A stretch of DNA of 64,000 bases from Promethearchaeia archaeon (GCA_029856155.1 JAHQWL010000055.1:62001-126000), one strand, 5' to 3'. Shown: positions 52,703 to 62,850, numbered from the stretch's first letter. A program made the numbers and translations. The notes: a model not told the origin generated them from the sequence alone.

Positions 52703-53695
52703 ATGTTGAAAAAAGACTGGCAATTGCATCACGTTTGTCTCGTTGTTAGGAACTGGAATAACGCTTTGGATTATTATCAAAGTACAAGAATGGGGTTAAG
52801 TGTAGGTCCTCAAGCAATGTACATGGATTATCGGCATGGCGGACCCGCCGATATCTACGCTAATGATAAAGTTCCAAGGGTAAGTGGTGGTTCTGGACCA
52901 GGAAAACCTCTGAAAGTGGAATCAAAACAAGGAAGAAGAGAAAATAACTATAAGTTTATGGATAAAGACTGCCTAGTTGGGGATCTACTCCTTGAAATTG
53001 GGGAAAATCAAGGTATTCCATTAGAGGGAATTACCCACGTATGTTTCAATGTCCCAGATATCTACGCAGAAACGGATAAACTGCTGAAAAAAGGCTGCGA
53101 TCTCATGTGGAGTATTACTCAGGGTGATAATCTTTTGGAAAATCACATCGACACTCGTAAGTATGGTAACGTGGATATATCATTCAGACCTCCTGTACTC
53201 AAGCTTGAAAGAGCATGGTTAGATCATCATCTTTCGTATCCTTATCTAAAGGATTGGAAATTCCATGGAATTGGTATTGGAGTTCGGGATCTTGATAAAG
53301 CAGTTGAATACTACGAGATGCTGGATATTATCGATTTTCAAAACGAAACTGATCTTGATGGCAATTCACTTGACTCAATTAACGTATCAAGCGAAACTAT
53401 AGATTTAAATTTCAAGACGAGAGCCATTGTTGGTAAAATTGGTCCAATGGCTTTTGAGTTTATTCAACCTCTTGAAGGAAATTCTGTCTATCAAGAATCC
53501 CTTGACAGTAGAGGTGAAGGTGTTGCCGATCTTGCCTTTACAGTAGAGGATCTCGAGAAAGAAGCCGCAACCATGATATATAGGGGCATCCCCGTAGTAC
53601 TCAGCGGTAAACCTAAGAATGGTCCTGCCTTTGCTCGCTTTGATACTCGTAAAAATAGCGGTAATATCATGATAAGACTGATCCAAAGAGAATAA
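52703..53695 (+). CDS. VOC-superfamily protein with two glyoxalase-like modules
   Basis: 330 residues. Module 1 starts at WQLHHVCLVVRNWNNALDYY and includes GITHVCFNVPDIYAETDKLL. Module 2 starts at KFHGIGIGVRDLDKAVEYYE, with GVADLAFTVEDLEKEA. His residues in HHVCLVV and glutamates in FEFIQPLEG match metal-ligand places of methylmalonyl-CoA epimerase, glyoxalase and extradiol dioxygenases. An epimerase, lyase or isomerase role is more plausible in an anaerobic context. It is 52 nt after the glycohydrolase, and the next gene starts 7 nt after its stop. Confidence 0.85.
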   Translation: MLKKDWQLHHVCLVVRNWNNALDYYQSTRMGLSVGPQAMYMDYRHGGPADIYANDKVPRVSGGSGPGKPLKVESKQGRRENNYKFMDKDCLVGDLLLEIGENQGIPLEGITHVCFNVPDIYAETDKLLKKGCDLMWSITQGDNLLENHIDTRKYGNVDISFRPPVLKLERAWLDHHLSYPYLKDWKFHGIGIGVRDLDKAVEYYEMLDIIDFQNETDLDGNSLDSINVSSETIDLNFKTRAIVGKIGPMAFEFIQPLEGNSVYQESLDSRGEGVADLAFTVEDLEKEAATMIYRGIPVVLSGKPKNGPAFARFDTRKNSGNIMIRLIQRE

Positions 53696-53702
53696 TAGAA
53701 AA

Positions 53703-54416
53703 ATGGATACTGAAAAAATATGGAAAGAAGGTGAATGGACAATTGAAGCACGTCAGATAATTGATGGGCTTAAAGAGTTCCCTGACAATTCAAAAATAAT
53801 CCTAATTTTAAGACATTCCCATCGAAATGAACCGACAGCATTAGAAAAAGCTCAAAAATTAAGATTAACACCCCAAGGTCATACAATTGCTAAGAAGTTC
53901 GGCGAGAATTTACCTATTAATAGACCTATCAACATTTTCCACAGCATTATATGGCGATGCAAAGAAACGGCTCAAAATATTCATGAGGGATTTAAAAATA
54001 TTGGCGGAACAAGTGAAATAAAGGGAGTACTTACAGCTCTCGCTGATGTTGGAATTACTAATAGGGAGTTTTTTTTGAATGAATTTAATAATTTTCCTGT
54101 ACTTGACACCTTTTATCGATGGGTGGTTGGTCATTATGATCTTATTTATTGGAAACCGTTCATCGAGTATTGTCAATCAACTGCTCTCACTATTCTGGAC
54201 CAAGTTAAAACCTCTCCTGAAAATGGGTTGAATATTTTTGTAACTCATGACTTTAATGTAATGGCTCTTAGATTTGGATGGTTTGCGCTTCTACCAGACA
54301 AATGGGTGAAATTTCTAGGTGGATTTGCATTCACGATAGAAGAGGATCAAATCTTGCTTTTAGATTATGGCGAATTAAAACCAGTACCAATTCCATATTG
54401 GTGGAAAAAATCATGA
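53703..54416 (+). CDS. Histidine phosphatase superfamily protein
   Basis: 237 residues. The catalytic motif near residue 37 reads LRHSHRNEPT, where RHS replaces the usual RHG. TPQGHTIAKKFGENL, SIIWRCKETAQNIHEGF and the second His in VTHDFNVMAL support the branched histidine phosphatase fold. These enzymes form a phosphohistidine and remove phosphate from small molecules or proteins. The 7-nt spacing from the VOC gene shows cotranscription. The substrate is unknown. Confidence 0.82.
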   Translation: MDTEKIWKEGEWTIEARQIIDGLKEFPDNSKIILILRHSHRNEPTALEKAQKLRLTPQGHTIAKKFGENLPINRPINIFHSIIWRCKETAQNIHEGFKNIGGTSEIKGVLTALADVGITNREFFLNEFNNFPVLDTFYRWVVGHYDLIYWKPFIEYCQSTALTILDQVKTSPENGLNIFVTHDFNVMALRFGWFALLPDKWVKFLGGFAFTIEEDQILLLDYGELKPVPIPYWWKKS

Positions 54417-54555
54417 AAGCTCCAAATTGAAAAAGAAATTAAACTTTTGATAAAAATGCTGCATGAAATTTTTCTGCTAATTCATTCCGAGACCGCAATT
54501 GATAAAAGAAAAACTTAATATATAAATCTAAAAAAAAATTTAAATTTAGATTTTT

Positions 54556-57105
54556 CTAATTACCAATCTCAATATCACGACGCTGCATTTCTAAAAGGCG
54601 CTTATATTTACCGTTTGATGCTAAAAGTTCGTCATGATTCCCTTGTTCTATTATTCCTTTCTTATCAGCACTCAATACAATAATATGATCAGCATTTTTA
54701 ATTGTAGAAAGCCTATGAGCTATTATAATTGTAGTTCTGCCTTTTCTTGCCTTATTCAGAGCATCCTGGATCAAAGTTTCAGTGTAGGGATCAACAGAAG
54801 AAGTCGCCTCGTCTAATATTAAGATTTTTGGGTCAGTAATCATAGCTCTAGCAAATGCTATTAATTGACGTTGACCAATTGATATATTAGATGCGTTTTC
54901 TTTAAGTTTAGTATCATATTTCTTATGTAATGCTTCAATAAAATTATGTAATCCAAGAAATTTCGAGACTTCAATCATTTTCTTCTCTTTTTCGTGTGAT
55001 GGATTATCATAGGCATATAGTAAGTTTTCTTTAATCGTCCCAGTAAAGAGAAATGCATCTTGAGGCACTAAACCAATCAAGTCTCTTAGATCCTTCTTGG
55101 TAATTTCACGAATATTAATACCGTCAAGTTTAATATTCCCTTTATTAACGTCATAAAACCGAGAAATCAATTTTACTAGTGTGGTTTTCCCTGCTCCAGT
55201 TTCTCCAACAATAGCTATCGTCTTTCCTTTCTCAATTTCTAAATCCACATTTCTCAATACATAACCTTTATTTTGTTCATGGCTAATTGATATTTTTTCT
55301 TCCTCGATAGCAGTTTGTACAACTTTATGGATTTGATTATAGACATCTTCAGGAATTTCTGTACTTGCTAGCATCCTAATCATTGATTTAGGCGACATTT
55401 GAGGCATCCATCCCATCATTCCCGAGCTTTCAGCCTGCATTCCACTGTCAGAAGACTGCTGAATAATAGCTTTATTCCTTAGACTCCTTTCCAGAAACTT
55501 AGACATTTGTAAGATTGCATCATGAGGAATAATAGATAAAGACCTAATAGTTGAGTCTTTTTCTTTACTAAAGGAATTAATATACTCTGGATGTTCATTT
55601 GAAATTTCGGTATTTGGTACTGCATATCCGAACTCTGCTAATGTTTTATCAATCATTTTAGGAATTTCTGCTGAGTCCCTACCCTTAATATTCATAAATA
55701 ATTTCATTCTAATATTTTGGGGCATATTCATCCCATTCTTCACCATAAAGGAAGAATAAGGTTCAGGAAGGGATTTAAAGAACTCGATTAATTTTTTAAA
55801 CATAGGATTATTTTGCATATCTTGGGGATTCATTCCTGTTCGGTGCCCCATTTTGGGAGTTATTTTTTTTGCTTCTGGTGAGTTTGATAATACTTTTTCT
55901 CCTCCAAGTTTAATTAAGTCATTCTCCTCCATTATATATCCAAAACTAATATCTTCAAATTGAATCTTACCTTGAAAATTTTCAATTTTTTTTGGGTTAT
56001 CTACATCAGGTATCTCCACCTTCTCTTTCAACAAAGTATATATTCTGTCACTAGCTGCTAAAGATGAGGCTATAATTTCTTGTATTCCCATTAACATCTT
56101 GAATGGTTGGAAAAATTGACCTAAAATTGTTATATACGCACTTAGAACTCCAACGGTCACAGAAATCCCAAAAATAGAAATATTACCCAAATAAGCAAAT
56201 CCCGCTGCCAATAATACTCCTGCAGTGAGAATTGTTGTTACTAATGAAATTAATGGGAAAATTGTCGCCATAAACTTTCTTATTTTTAAAATAGCATTAT
56301 AATTAGCAGTATTTACTCTGTCAAACTCTGCTGAAGCCTTCCTTTCTTGGCCATAAGCCTGAATTACCTTTGCTCCTGCTACATTCTCTTGAATTGAGGA
56401 GGTAACACCTCCAATTGTTCTTCGAGACTCTTTAAATAGCTTTATTGCTACTCTTTTAAATAAATATGTGAAAGTGTAGAAGATTGGAAATATAATCATT
56501 GAAATTAGAGCTAAATAAATATTTAATATATACATTATTGCAATAGTAAGACCTACACTAACTAAACTATTAATAATTTGTACAAATTGGCCTCCTACTA
56601 GTTGATTAAGCAAAGTTACATCATTTGTTGTAACAGAAATTATATCACCAGATGCCCTTTTATCAAAATAACTTAAAGACGTATCCTGTAATTTGAAGAA
56701 GAGGTCATTTCTTATGTCATATGTGACTCTTTGGGAGATTTTACCCATTCCAAACTGTGAATAGTAAGTAATTGATGCCATTATTAAGAGTAAAGCAAAA
56801 TAAAATGAACTCATGTTAATTATATATCGAGAATTTCCTCCAACTATACCTATATCAATAATACTTGCAGCGATTAATGGAGTTATTGAAGTAATCATGG
56901 TTCCAACTAATAACAATATAAAGAAAATTACAAATTTTAATCTAAATTGTTTGATGTAAGAAAAAAGCCATTTCCAAAGCTCATTTCTTGGATGCGCTAG
57001 TTTAGTTTTTTCTGTATCCAATAAAAATCGAGGTTTTGCACTTGCACTTGGTTGGATTATCTCTTGTTCTTCTTTTTTATGATTATTATTATGATTATTA
57101 TTCAA
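54556..57105 (-). CDS. ABC exporter half-transporter with a large insertion in its ATPase domain
   Basis: 849 residues from a TTG start with AGGAGG 8 nt upstream. Six membrane helices span residues 50-340. The ATPase starts with IQFEDISFGYI near 385. About 220 residues (392-612, Met- and Gln-rich in part) are then inserted before VLRNVDLEIEKGKTIAIVG. Walker A GETGAGKTT is near 633 and Walker B ILILDEATSSVD keeps its catalytic Glu. The signature is degenerate: ISIGQRQ in place of LSGGQ. It pairs with the gene 12 nt upstream as a heterodimeric exporter for drugs or lipids. Confidence 0.92.
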   Translation of the reverse strand: MNNNHNNNHKKEEQEIIQPSASAKPRFLLDTEKTKLAHPRNELWKWLFSYIKQFRLKFVIFFILLLVGTMITSITPLIAASIIDIGIVGGNSRYIINMSSFYFALLLIMASITYYSQFGMGKISQRVTYDIRNDLFFKLQDTSLSYFDKRASGDIISVTTNDVTLLNQLVGGQFVQIINSLVSVGLTIAIMYILNIYLALISMIIFPIFYTFTYLFKRVAIKLFKESRRTIGGVTSSIQENVAGAKVIQAYGQERKASAEFDRVNTANYNAILKIRKFMATIFPLISLVTTILTAGVLLAAGFAYLGNISIFGISVTVGVLSAYITILGQFFQPFKMLMGIQEIIASSLAASDRIYTLLKEKVEIPDVDNPKKIENFQGKIQFEDISFGYIMEENDLIKLGGEKVLSNSPEAKKITPKMGHRTGMNPQDMQNNPMFKKLIEFFKSLPEPYSSFMVKNGMNMPQNIRMKLFMNIKGRDSAEIPKMIDKTLAEFGYAVPNTEISNEHPEYINSFSKEKDSTIRSLSIIPHDAILQMSKFLERSLRNKAIIQQSSDSGMQAESSGMMGWMPQMSPKSMIRMLASTEIPEDVYNQIHKVVQTAIEEEKISISHEQNKGYVLRNVDLEIEKGKTIAIVGETGAGKTTLVKLISRFYDVNKGNIKLDGINIREITKKDLRDLIGLVPQDAFLFTGTIKENLLYAYDNPSHEKEKKMIEVSKFLGLHNFIEALHKKYDTKLKENASNISIGQRQLIAFARAMITDPKILILDEATSSVDPYTETLIQDALNKARKGRTTIIIAHRLSTIKNADHIIVLSADKKGIIEQGNHDELLASNGKYKRLLEMQRRDIEIGN

Positions 57106-57117
57106 CTTTTAAACCTC

Positions 57118-58851
57118 CTAGGTTGAAATTTTAGATTTTTGTTTTTGTAATAAAGTTTCAAATATCTGTTTATACAAAGCATTTGATTCTATCAAGTCAT
57201 CATGAATCCCATAGCCCACTACTCTTCCGTGGTCGAGTATTAGAATTAGATCAGCATTGCGAATTGTAGAAATGCGTTGTGTTATTATAATTGTAGTAGT
57301 ATCTCTCATAACCTTTGTGAGGGCCTCTTGAATCCTGTATTCAGTCTCTACATCAACTGAACTTGTTGAATCATCGAAAATTAATATTTTAGGCTTTATA
57401 ATAAGAGCTCTTGCGATAGAAAGTCTTTGTTTTTGACCTCCTGAAAGTCTTGTACCCCTTTCTCCTACAATTGAATCATAACCGTTGGGTAAGGATATTA
57501 TAAAATCATGCAAATTTGCGATTTTCGCTGCATTTATTATCTCATCTTTGGTTGCATCTTCTTTACCATAAGCAATATTATCAGCAATACTTTTATTAAA
57601 CAAATAAGTTTCTTGTGAAACAATGCCGATATTTCGGCGTAAATCTTTTAGTAAATAATTTTTAATATCTTTATCATCAATTTTTATACTACCTTCATTT
57701 ACTTCATAAAATCGAGGTATTAAGTTAATAATTGTTGATTTACCGGATCCAGTTGTACCAAGTATAGCCATAGTTTTCCCAACAGGCACTTTAAAAGATA
57801 CATCTTTTAGGATTCGATTATCAGGAATATATCCAAAAGTCACATTTTCAAATTCAACCTCACCCTTAAATAATTCTATTGGAATAGCATCAGGTAAATC
57901 ATTAATCTCTGGAGATGAATCGAGAACCTCTCTAACTCTAGTCAATGCAGCATCAGCTTGTATATAAATAAGCATAATATTACCCAAAATCATCAATGGG
58001 AATCCGAGTGAAGCTATATAGGAATTTAAGGTTACTAAAGTCTGGAGATCCATTCTTCCCTCTATTACCCATATTCCCCCTAAGAAGAAAGTAATAATAA
58101 CCATGAATCCAATAATAACGTAGATTAAAGGCATATATAATGAATGATACCTAACTGATTCTACACTTGCATTATAAAACCGCCTATTATCTTTCAGAAA
58201 TTTTTGACGTTCTTTCTTTTGGGTATTAAACATTCGAACCACTTCAGCTCCAACTATATTTTCTCTAATAGTGTTCGTTAATTTTCCAAAACTTTCCCGA
58301 GTCTCAATGAAAATCGGTTTCAATTTCTTGGCTACATAATAAGATAAGCTAATTGATATTGTAAAAGCTGTTACTAAAAGGAAAGATAATTCAAGACTGA
58401 AAATTATAAATCCAACTGTAATTCCAATTAATTGTAATATTGATTGTATACCAAGTGCTAATCCAAAACCAAAAATTTGCTGCGTTTCCTCAATATCACT
58501 TGTTGCTCGGGATATTAATTGTCCAGTTTCAGTCTTATCAAAGTAAGAAAAAGACTGACGGTATATAGCATTACTAATATCATTTCTTAAATGATATATT
58601 GCTTTCGAAGAAACTTCAGCACCTCTAAGTCGAGATGCTCTATTCGTAAGATATGCCAAACCAGCAAGTATTATTATAGATAAGAAATCCATTATTAATT
58701 TTCTTGCATCGGTTAATCCTCCTACTAATCTTCCAATAAATATTGGGGTAGTGGTTGAAAGAATTGTAGACAATGTTAGTAGTATAAATTGAATTATAAA
58801 ATCCTTTCGAGATTTCAACCAATATTTTAATATCATTCGTGCTGAATTCAT
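57118..58851 (-). CDS. ABC exporter half-transporter with degenerate Walker B
   Basis: 577 residues, normal for a type IV ABC half-exporter. Six helices fill residues 15-310. The ATPase has VTFGYIPDNRILKDV, Walker A GTTGSGKSTI, signature LSGGQKQR and Walker B ILIFDDSTSSVD, where Asp replaces the catalytic Glu. Together with the partner's ISIGQ signature this gives one degenerate and one competent ATP site, as in TM287/288-type and BmrCD heterodimers. The ATG has AGGAG 9 nt upstream. Substrate unknown; multidrug or lipid export is the family norm. Confidence 0.93.
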   Translation of the reverse strand: MNSARMILKYWLKSRKDFIIQFILLTLSTILSTTTPIFIGRLVGGLTDARKLIMDFLSIIILAGLAYLTNRASRLRGAEVSSKAIYHLRNDISNAIYRQSFSYFDKTETGQLISRATSDIEETQQIFGFGLALGIQSILQLIGITVGFIIFSLELSFLLVTAFTISISLSYYVAKKLKPIFIETRESFGKLTNTIRENIVGAEVVRMFNTQKKERQKFLKDNRRFYNASVESVRYHSLYMPLIYVIIGFMVIITFFLGGIWVIEGRMDLQTLVTLNSYIASLGFPLMILGNIMLIYIQADAALTRVREVLDSSPEINDLPDAIPIELFKGEVEFENVTFGYIPDNRILKDVSFKVPVGKTMAILGTTGSGKSTIINLIPRFYEVNEGSIKIDDKDIKNYLLKDLRRNIGIVSQETYLFNKSIADNIAYGKEDATKDEIINAAKIANLHDFIISLPNGYDSIVGERGTRLSGGQKQRLSIARALIIKPKILIFDDSTSSVDVETEYRIQEALTKVMRDTTTIIITQRISTIRNADLILILDHGRVVGYGIHDDLIESNALYKQIFETLLQKQKSKIST

Positions 58852-59051
58852 ATTTAATTCTCCTAGTTACTCTTTGCTACAGAAATTCATTGAGTTTAAA
58901 TCATCATGGATGACAAACCTCTGAATGTCGTAAATAAATCCTTTCATTTCTCAATATCTATGTTCTGTACATATGTGGATAAAATCTTGAATTTCTTTAT
59001 TTAAATAAACAAAACGTTTAAATGTTAAGTGTTAAGTTGATTTTTAAGTTT

Positions 59052-59366
59052 TTAATGATTTTTGGGATGTAAAAACTTCAACCAATAAGATCCAAGATAG
59101 TTTGGTTCCAAAATTGTCCCGGCTTTTAACCTATTAGCAAAATCATCATCACTTAATGCTTCTAATGCTAATAAAGATATCAATTCATATTGTTCATCAT
59201 CATTTACAACTTGTCTATGATGCTTGCTCCATCCGCTTAAAGAAGGGTGCATATTAGTAATGACTTCGCGACGTTTTCCTTCGACAGGCATCCCAAATGT
59301 GCCTCCTGCAATTTTTCCTGTCCAGCTACCCCAAATTTTTTGGAGCAAAAAATTTTTATCAACCAT
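59052..59366 (-). pseudogene. Truncated N-terminal copy of ADP-ribosylglycohydrolase
   Basis: 104 codons that match the first 100 residues of the 51286-52650 protein at roughly 70 percent identity (WTGKIAGGTFGMPVEGKRR, NMHPSLSGWSKHH, DDEQYELISLLALE, LEPNYLGSYWLKFL). The sequence then breaks off in HPKNH and a stop. The C-terminal GADTDCNAG metal site is missing, so it cannot be an active enzyme of this family. No continuation of the homology is visible downstream. It is divergent from the second acyl-CoA synthetase. Confidence 0.85.
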
Positions 59367-59503
59367 AATCTATCCTAATTTTTTCTTTAATGCTTAATTT
59401 AAAAAACATAGTAAAGTCTTAAATTTATATTAAATTTTATAAATAGACATATTATATTAGGATTAATATTTATTTAATTTTTTGGAAAACAGTAGAATTC
59501 AAC

Positions 59504-61696
59504 ATGAGCATAAATACCATACCTGATAAAATCCCTAAAAAATTCTTGATGAGATTAAAAAGAGGAAAGTATGATGATACTATTCTTTTTGCTCTAGCGG
59601 TTTTTGGACCTCATAAAATTAAAGAACTCGTTAATGATGTAAGTGACTCTATTTCTGATAGGATGGATATGGAGTTATTTTATGAATGGGCAGACAAATT
59701 AAAGACTAATGGATTCATTGAAGATTATAAAAAAGATGATGACATCTATTTTAAAGCAACAGAGAAGGGTAAGGATGAATTATTATCGAGAGTAGAAAAC
59801 ACTTTTATGATACGGTATTTAAAAACGTTTTTTTCGCAGTGGCTAGGACCAATTGAACCTGAAAAAGAAAATAAATCAAAATCACCGGATGTCTTAAAAT
59901 ATAGGGATATTATATTTGGTCTCTTATCTGTTTACTGGAGATTATGTGATTTCTTCATTACTATAATAAGAGGTGCAAAGATAGGACCAGATGAAGATAT
60001 CTCACTTGGTACAAGTCTAGAATATAATGCAGAACAATATTCTGGTAATCCTGCTATTTATTATGAAGATGTTATGTATACATATAAAGAATTCAACGAA
60101 TTAATTAATCAATACGCTAATTATCTTCTTTCTTTAGGTGTAATTAAAGGAGAAGTAATTAATATATTCGTGGAAAACAGACCTGAATTGTTATTTTTAA
60201 TTGGAGCAATGTCAAAAATTGGTACTATAGGAGCATTAATTAATACAAGACAAAGATCGTCAACACTTCTGCAAAGCTTAAAACTAAATCCAGTAAAAAT
60301 CTATATTATTGGAGAGGAACTTATTGAACCTTTTGAAGAAATAAAATCAGATTTGGGCTTAACTGGGAAGGAAAAACTCTTTTTTTTGAAGGATAAGGGG
60401 AAAATTGATATACCAGAAGATTTTGTTGATCTTAAAAAAGAGATTGAGGAAGAAAGTAAAGAAAATCCATCAACTAAAACAAAAATAAAGGGAAAAGATA
60501 CCTATATTTATATTTTTACTTCTGGAACAACAGGACTTCCAAAAGCAGCACATATTCGGAACATGTATACGGCAAGCTCAATAAATACCTGGGGTAAAGC
60601 AGTATTACATATGACACCTGATGACATTATGTATATATCTCTTCCCTTGTTTCATAGTAACGCGCTCCATATTGGATGGTCAGCCGCTATTAGAGGTGGA
60701 TCAGCAATAGCTATTGCTCGAAGATTTAGTGTTCGAAATTTCTGGGAAGATATAAAAAAATTTAATACTACATGTTTTAATTATATCGGAGAAATCTGTC
60801 GCTATCTTTTTAATCAACCACCAAGTCCGGAGGATCGAAAACATAGAGTTTACAAGATTTGTGGGAATGGTCTTAGAGCTGAAATATGGAAAGAATTCAA
60901 AGAACGATTTGGTATAAGAGAAGTCTATGAACACTATGGAATGACTGAAATGTGGGGAATGTTTTGTAACTATCTTAATTTAGATTGTACTATTGGATAT
61001 AACGCTGCTCCATATGCTATTGTAAAGTATAACATTGAAAATAATGAACCTGAAAGAGATAAAAATGGTTTTTTACAAAGAGTTGAAGAGGGTCAAGCAG
61101 GACTATTGATTATACAAGCAGTGTCTGAATACATTTTTGCTGGTTATACGGATACAATAGCATCCAAGAAAAAATTATTATATGATGTATTTGAAAAGGG
61201 TGATGTTTGGATGAATGCAGGTGATATAGTACGGAATATTGGATATAAACATGCTCAATTTGTTGATAGACTTGGTGATACATTTCGATGGAAAGGAGAG
61301 AATGTATCTACCACAGAAGTTGAGGAAGTAATCTCTTCTTTTGAATCAATTGACCACATTTCTGTGTATGGAGTTGAAATTCCAGGAACTGAAGGACGAG
61401 CAGGGATGGCATCAATACTAACAACTGTTAAACATGAAAAATTCGACTTTAATCCTTTTTTAAGAACAATGGAGAGTAATTTACCTAAATATGCTATCCC
61501 AATATTCATTCGATTCTTGTCTGAATTATCAACAACAAGCACATACAAAATCCAGAAATTTGACAAGAAGAAAATTGGTTTTGATATAAATAAAACCAGT
61601 GACCCTGTTTATGTATTATTGCCAGAAAGTCCAAATTATACACTTTTAACTCCTGAAATTTATGAAAGAATTCTACAAATAAAATATAGATTTTAA
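59504..61696 (+). CDS. Winged-helix domain fused to FATP-type acyl-CoA synthetase (copy 2)
   Basis: 730 residues, a full-length paralogue of the 15326-17527 gene. The N-terminal part again looks winged-helix (YDDTILFALAVFGPHKIKEL, FYEWADKLKTNGFIEDYKK, FKATEKGKDELLS). Ligase motifs are FTSGTTGLPKAAH, HYGMTEMWGMF, DRLGDTFRWKGENVSTTEVE and TSTYKIQKFD. The N-terminal third and the region after HYGMTEM differ most between copies, which points to different acyl substrates or different regulation. Conservation of the fused N-terminal domain in both copies indicates it is functional. Confidence 0.88.
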   Translation: MSINTIPDKIPKKFLMRLKRGKYDDTILFALAVFGPHKIKELVNDVSDSISDRMDMELFYEWADKLKTNGFIEDYKKDDDIYFKATEKGKDELLSRVENTFMIRYLKTFFSQWLGPIEPEKENKSKSPDVLKYRDIIFGLLSVYWRLCDFFITIIRGAKIGPDEDISLGTSLEYNAEQYSGNPAIYYEDVMYTYKEFNELINQYANYLLSLGVIKGEVINIFVENRPELLFLIGAMSKIGTIGALINTRQRSSTLLQSLKLNPVKIYIIGEELIEPFEEIKSDLGLTGKEKLFFLKDKGKIDIPEDFVDLKKEIEEESKENPSTKTKIKGKDTYIYIFTSGTTGLPKAAHIRNMYTASSINTWGKAVLHMTPDDIMYISLPLFHSNALHIGWSAAIRGGSAIAIARRFSVRNFWEDIKKFNTTCFNYIGEICRYLFNQPPSPEDRKHRVYKICGNGLRAEIWKEFKERFGIREVYEHYGMTEMWGMFCNYLNLDCTIGYNAAPYAIVKYNIENNEPERDKNGFLQRVEEGQAGLLIIQAVSEYIFAGYTDTIASKKKLLYDVFEKGDVWMNAGDIVRNIGYKHAQFVDRLGDTFRWKGENVSTTEVEEVISSFESIDHISVYGVEIPGTEGRAGMASILTTVKHEKFDFNPFLRTMESNLPKYAIPIFIRFLSELSTTSTYKIQKFDKKKIGFDINKTSDPVYVLLPESPNYTLLTPEIYERILQIKYRF

Positions 61697-61717
61697 AAAA
61701 GGAAATTACACACACAA

Positions 61718-61795
61718 TCACAGCCCCAATCTTTCCTCAAAACTATCACGAGAACTATATGCCTTCGATTCAATTATGCGATGAATAAAGGATGT
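61718..61795 (-). other. Possible frameshifted gene remnant
   Basis: Read on the minus strand, the frame HRIIESKAYSSRDSFEERLGL ends in TGA at 61718. A neighbouring frame just upstream reads LAEHPLF before a stop. Together they look like the decayed end of a protein with one frameshift, but the stretch is short and no family is recognised. The rest of the 239-nt gap (61697-61935) holds nothing I can identify. Confidence 0.2.
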
Positions 61796-61935
61796 TCAGC
61801 TAGAATCGTTATAGTTTATACTATAGTTTTATGATGTTGGGAATGTGTATTCCGAAAGTTTGCGAGATTAGAAATTTTTATTAATTCCTGAAAGGTAAAT
61901 TCAGAATCTGATTTCAATCAAAATTCCCTTGAAAG

Positions 61936-62850
61936 TTATGATTTAACCAGTCGATTAACGAGCAGATCCTTAAAAGCTTGAACATCTTTCCAAGTAATGG
62001 CGCATCGTATATTATTTCCTTTTTCACTTATCTTGGTAATCCCTTTCTTAGTAACTTTAATTTTTAAATCTTCAATATTTAGTAACTCTTCAGAGAATCC
62101 GAGGTAAATCGCCACCGTATCAAATAGGATCGACGTTTTTTTATCTTCAGTGATCAATTTGGTTAAACTTTTTTCCTTAGCCCATATCTTAAAATTTTCC
62201 TTGATTAATTTGACAATTGTATTATCACAATTCATAATACGTTCGAAATTATCACCCGATAACACGATATTTCCACACGTATCCAATGGAGTGATTGTTT
62301 TCTTCCATGGTGCCTGAAACACCTCTCTACACGATTGAATATCATGTTCCACGTTATATTCGGGGTATGGAGAAGGTGCACCTTTGTATCCAATTCGAAT
62401 GCTTCCGTGCATTCCTACAAATCGAGCATTCTCTGTGATATTAGGATTCATTTTAAGTGCACCTGCCACGGTTCCTAAAGGCCCAATGGCAATAAGCGTT
62501 ATAGAGTCAGGAGAGTCTATTATAGTGGAACAAAGTACCTCTATGCCGTTTTTATAGACAGATCCAGAGTATTCGGATAATTTATAATCTTTAATCCAAC
62601 TATACTGTTTTCCCTTTTTACGATTTTCTGAAGGACCAATCCCTATAGGAATATCCGTGCGCCCAGCAATCTCGAGAAATTTAGCGACAAGCTTGGCTTT
62701 TAGCACAGTATCGTCTGTTGTTGTTGTAATTAATTTAACATCGAATTCGGGACACTTCAATAAAAAGCCCAAAGCCCACGTGTCATCAATATCCTCCCCT
62801 ATATCGGTGTCCAGAATTACTGGAATTTTTTTACTGCTTAAATTTCTCAC
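61936..62850 (-). CDS. Nucleoside hydrolase (inosine-uridine preferring family)
   Basis: 304 residues. The Ca-binding N-terminal cluster is ILDTDIGEDIDDTWAL, matching DTDxGxDxDD, and GIGPSEN follows. LIAIGPLGTVAGAL and GMHGSIRIG are further family elements. The motif EYNVEHDIQSCREVF supplies ribose-binding Asn and Glu. These enzymes split N-glycosidic bonds of ribonucleosides to ribose and base. The GTG start lies inside GCGGTGAG, so the exact start is uncertain by a few residues; no downstream ATG is close. It may share a ribosyl-compound salvage role with the ADP-ribosylglycohydrolase. Confidence 0.9.
   Translation of the reverse strand: MRNLSSKKIPVILDTDIGEDIDDTWALGFLLKCPEFDVKLITTTTDDTVLKAKLVAKFLEIAGRTDIPIGIGPSENRKKGKQYSWIKDYKLSEYSGSVYKNGIEVLCSTIIDSPDSITLIAIGPLGTVAGALKMNPNITENARFVGMHGSIRIGYKGAPSPYPEYNVEHDIQSCREVFQAPWKKTITPLDTCGNIVLSGDNFERIMNCDNTIVKLIKENFKIWAKEKSLTKLITEDKKTSILFDTVAIYLGFSEELLNIEDLKIKVTKKGITKISEKGNNIRCAITWKDVQAFKDLLVNRLVKS

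Noticed and set aside
61800..61835. TATAGT-TTAT-ACTATA hairpin
   Set aside because: Six-bp AT-only stems are expected by chance at this base composition.
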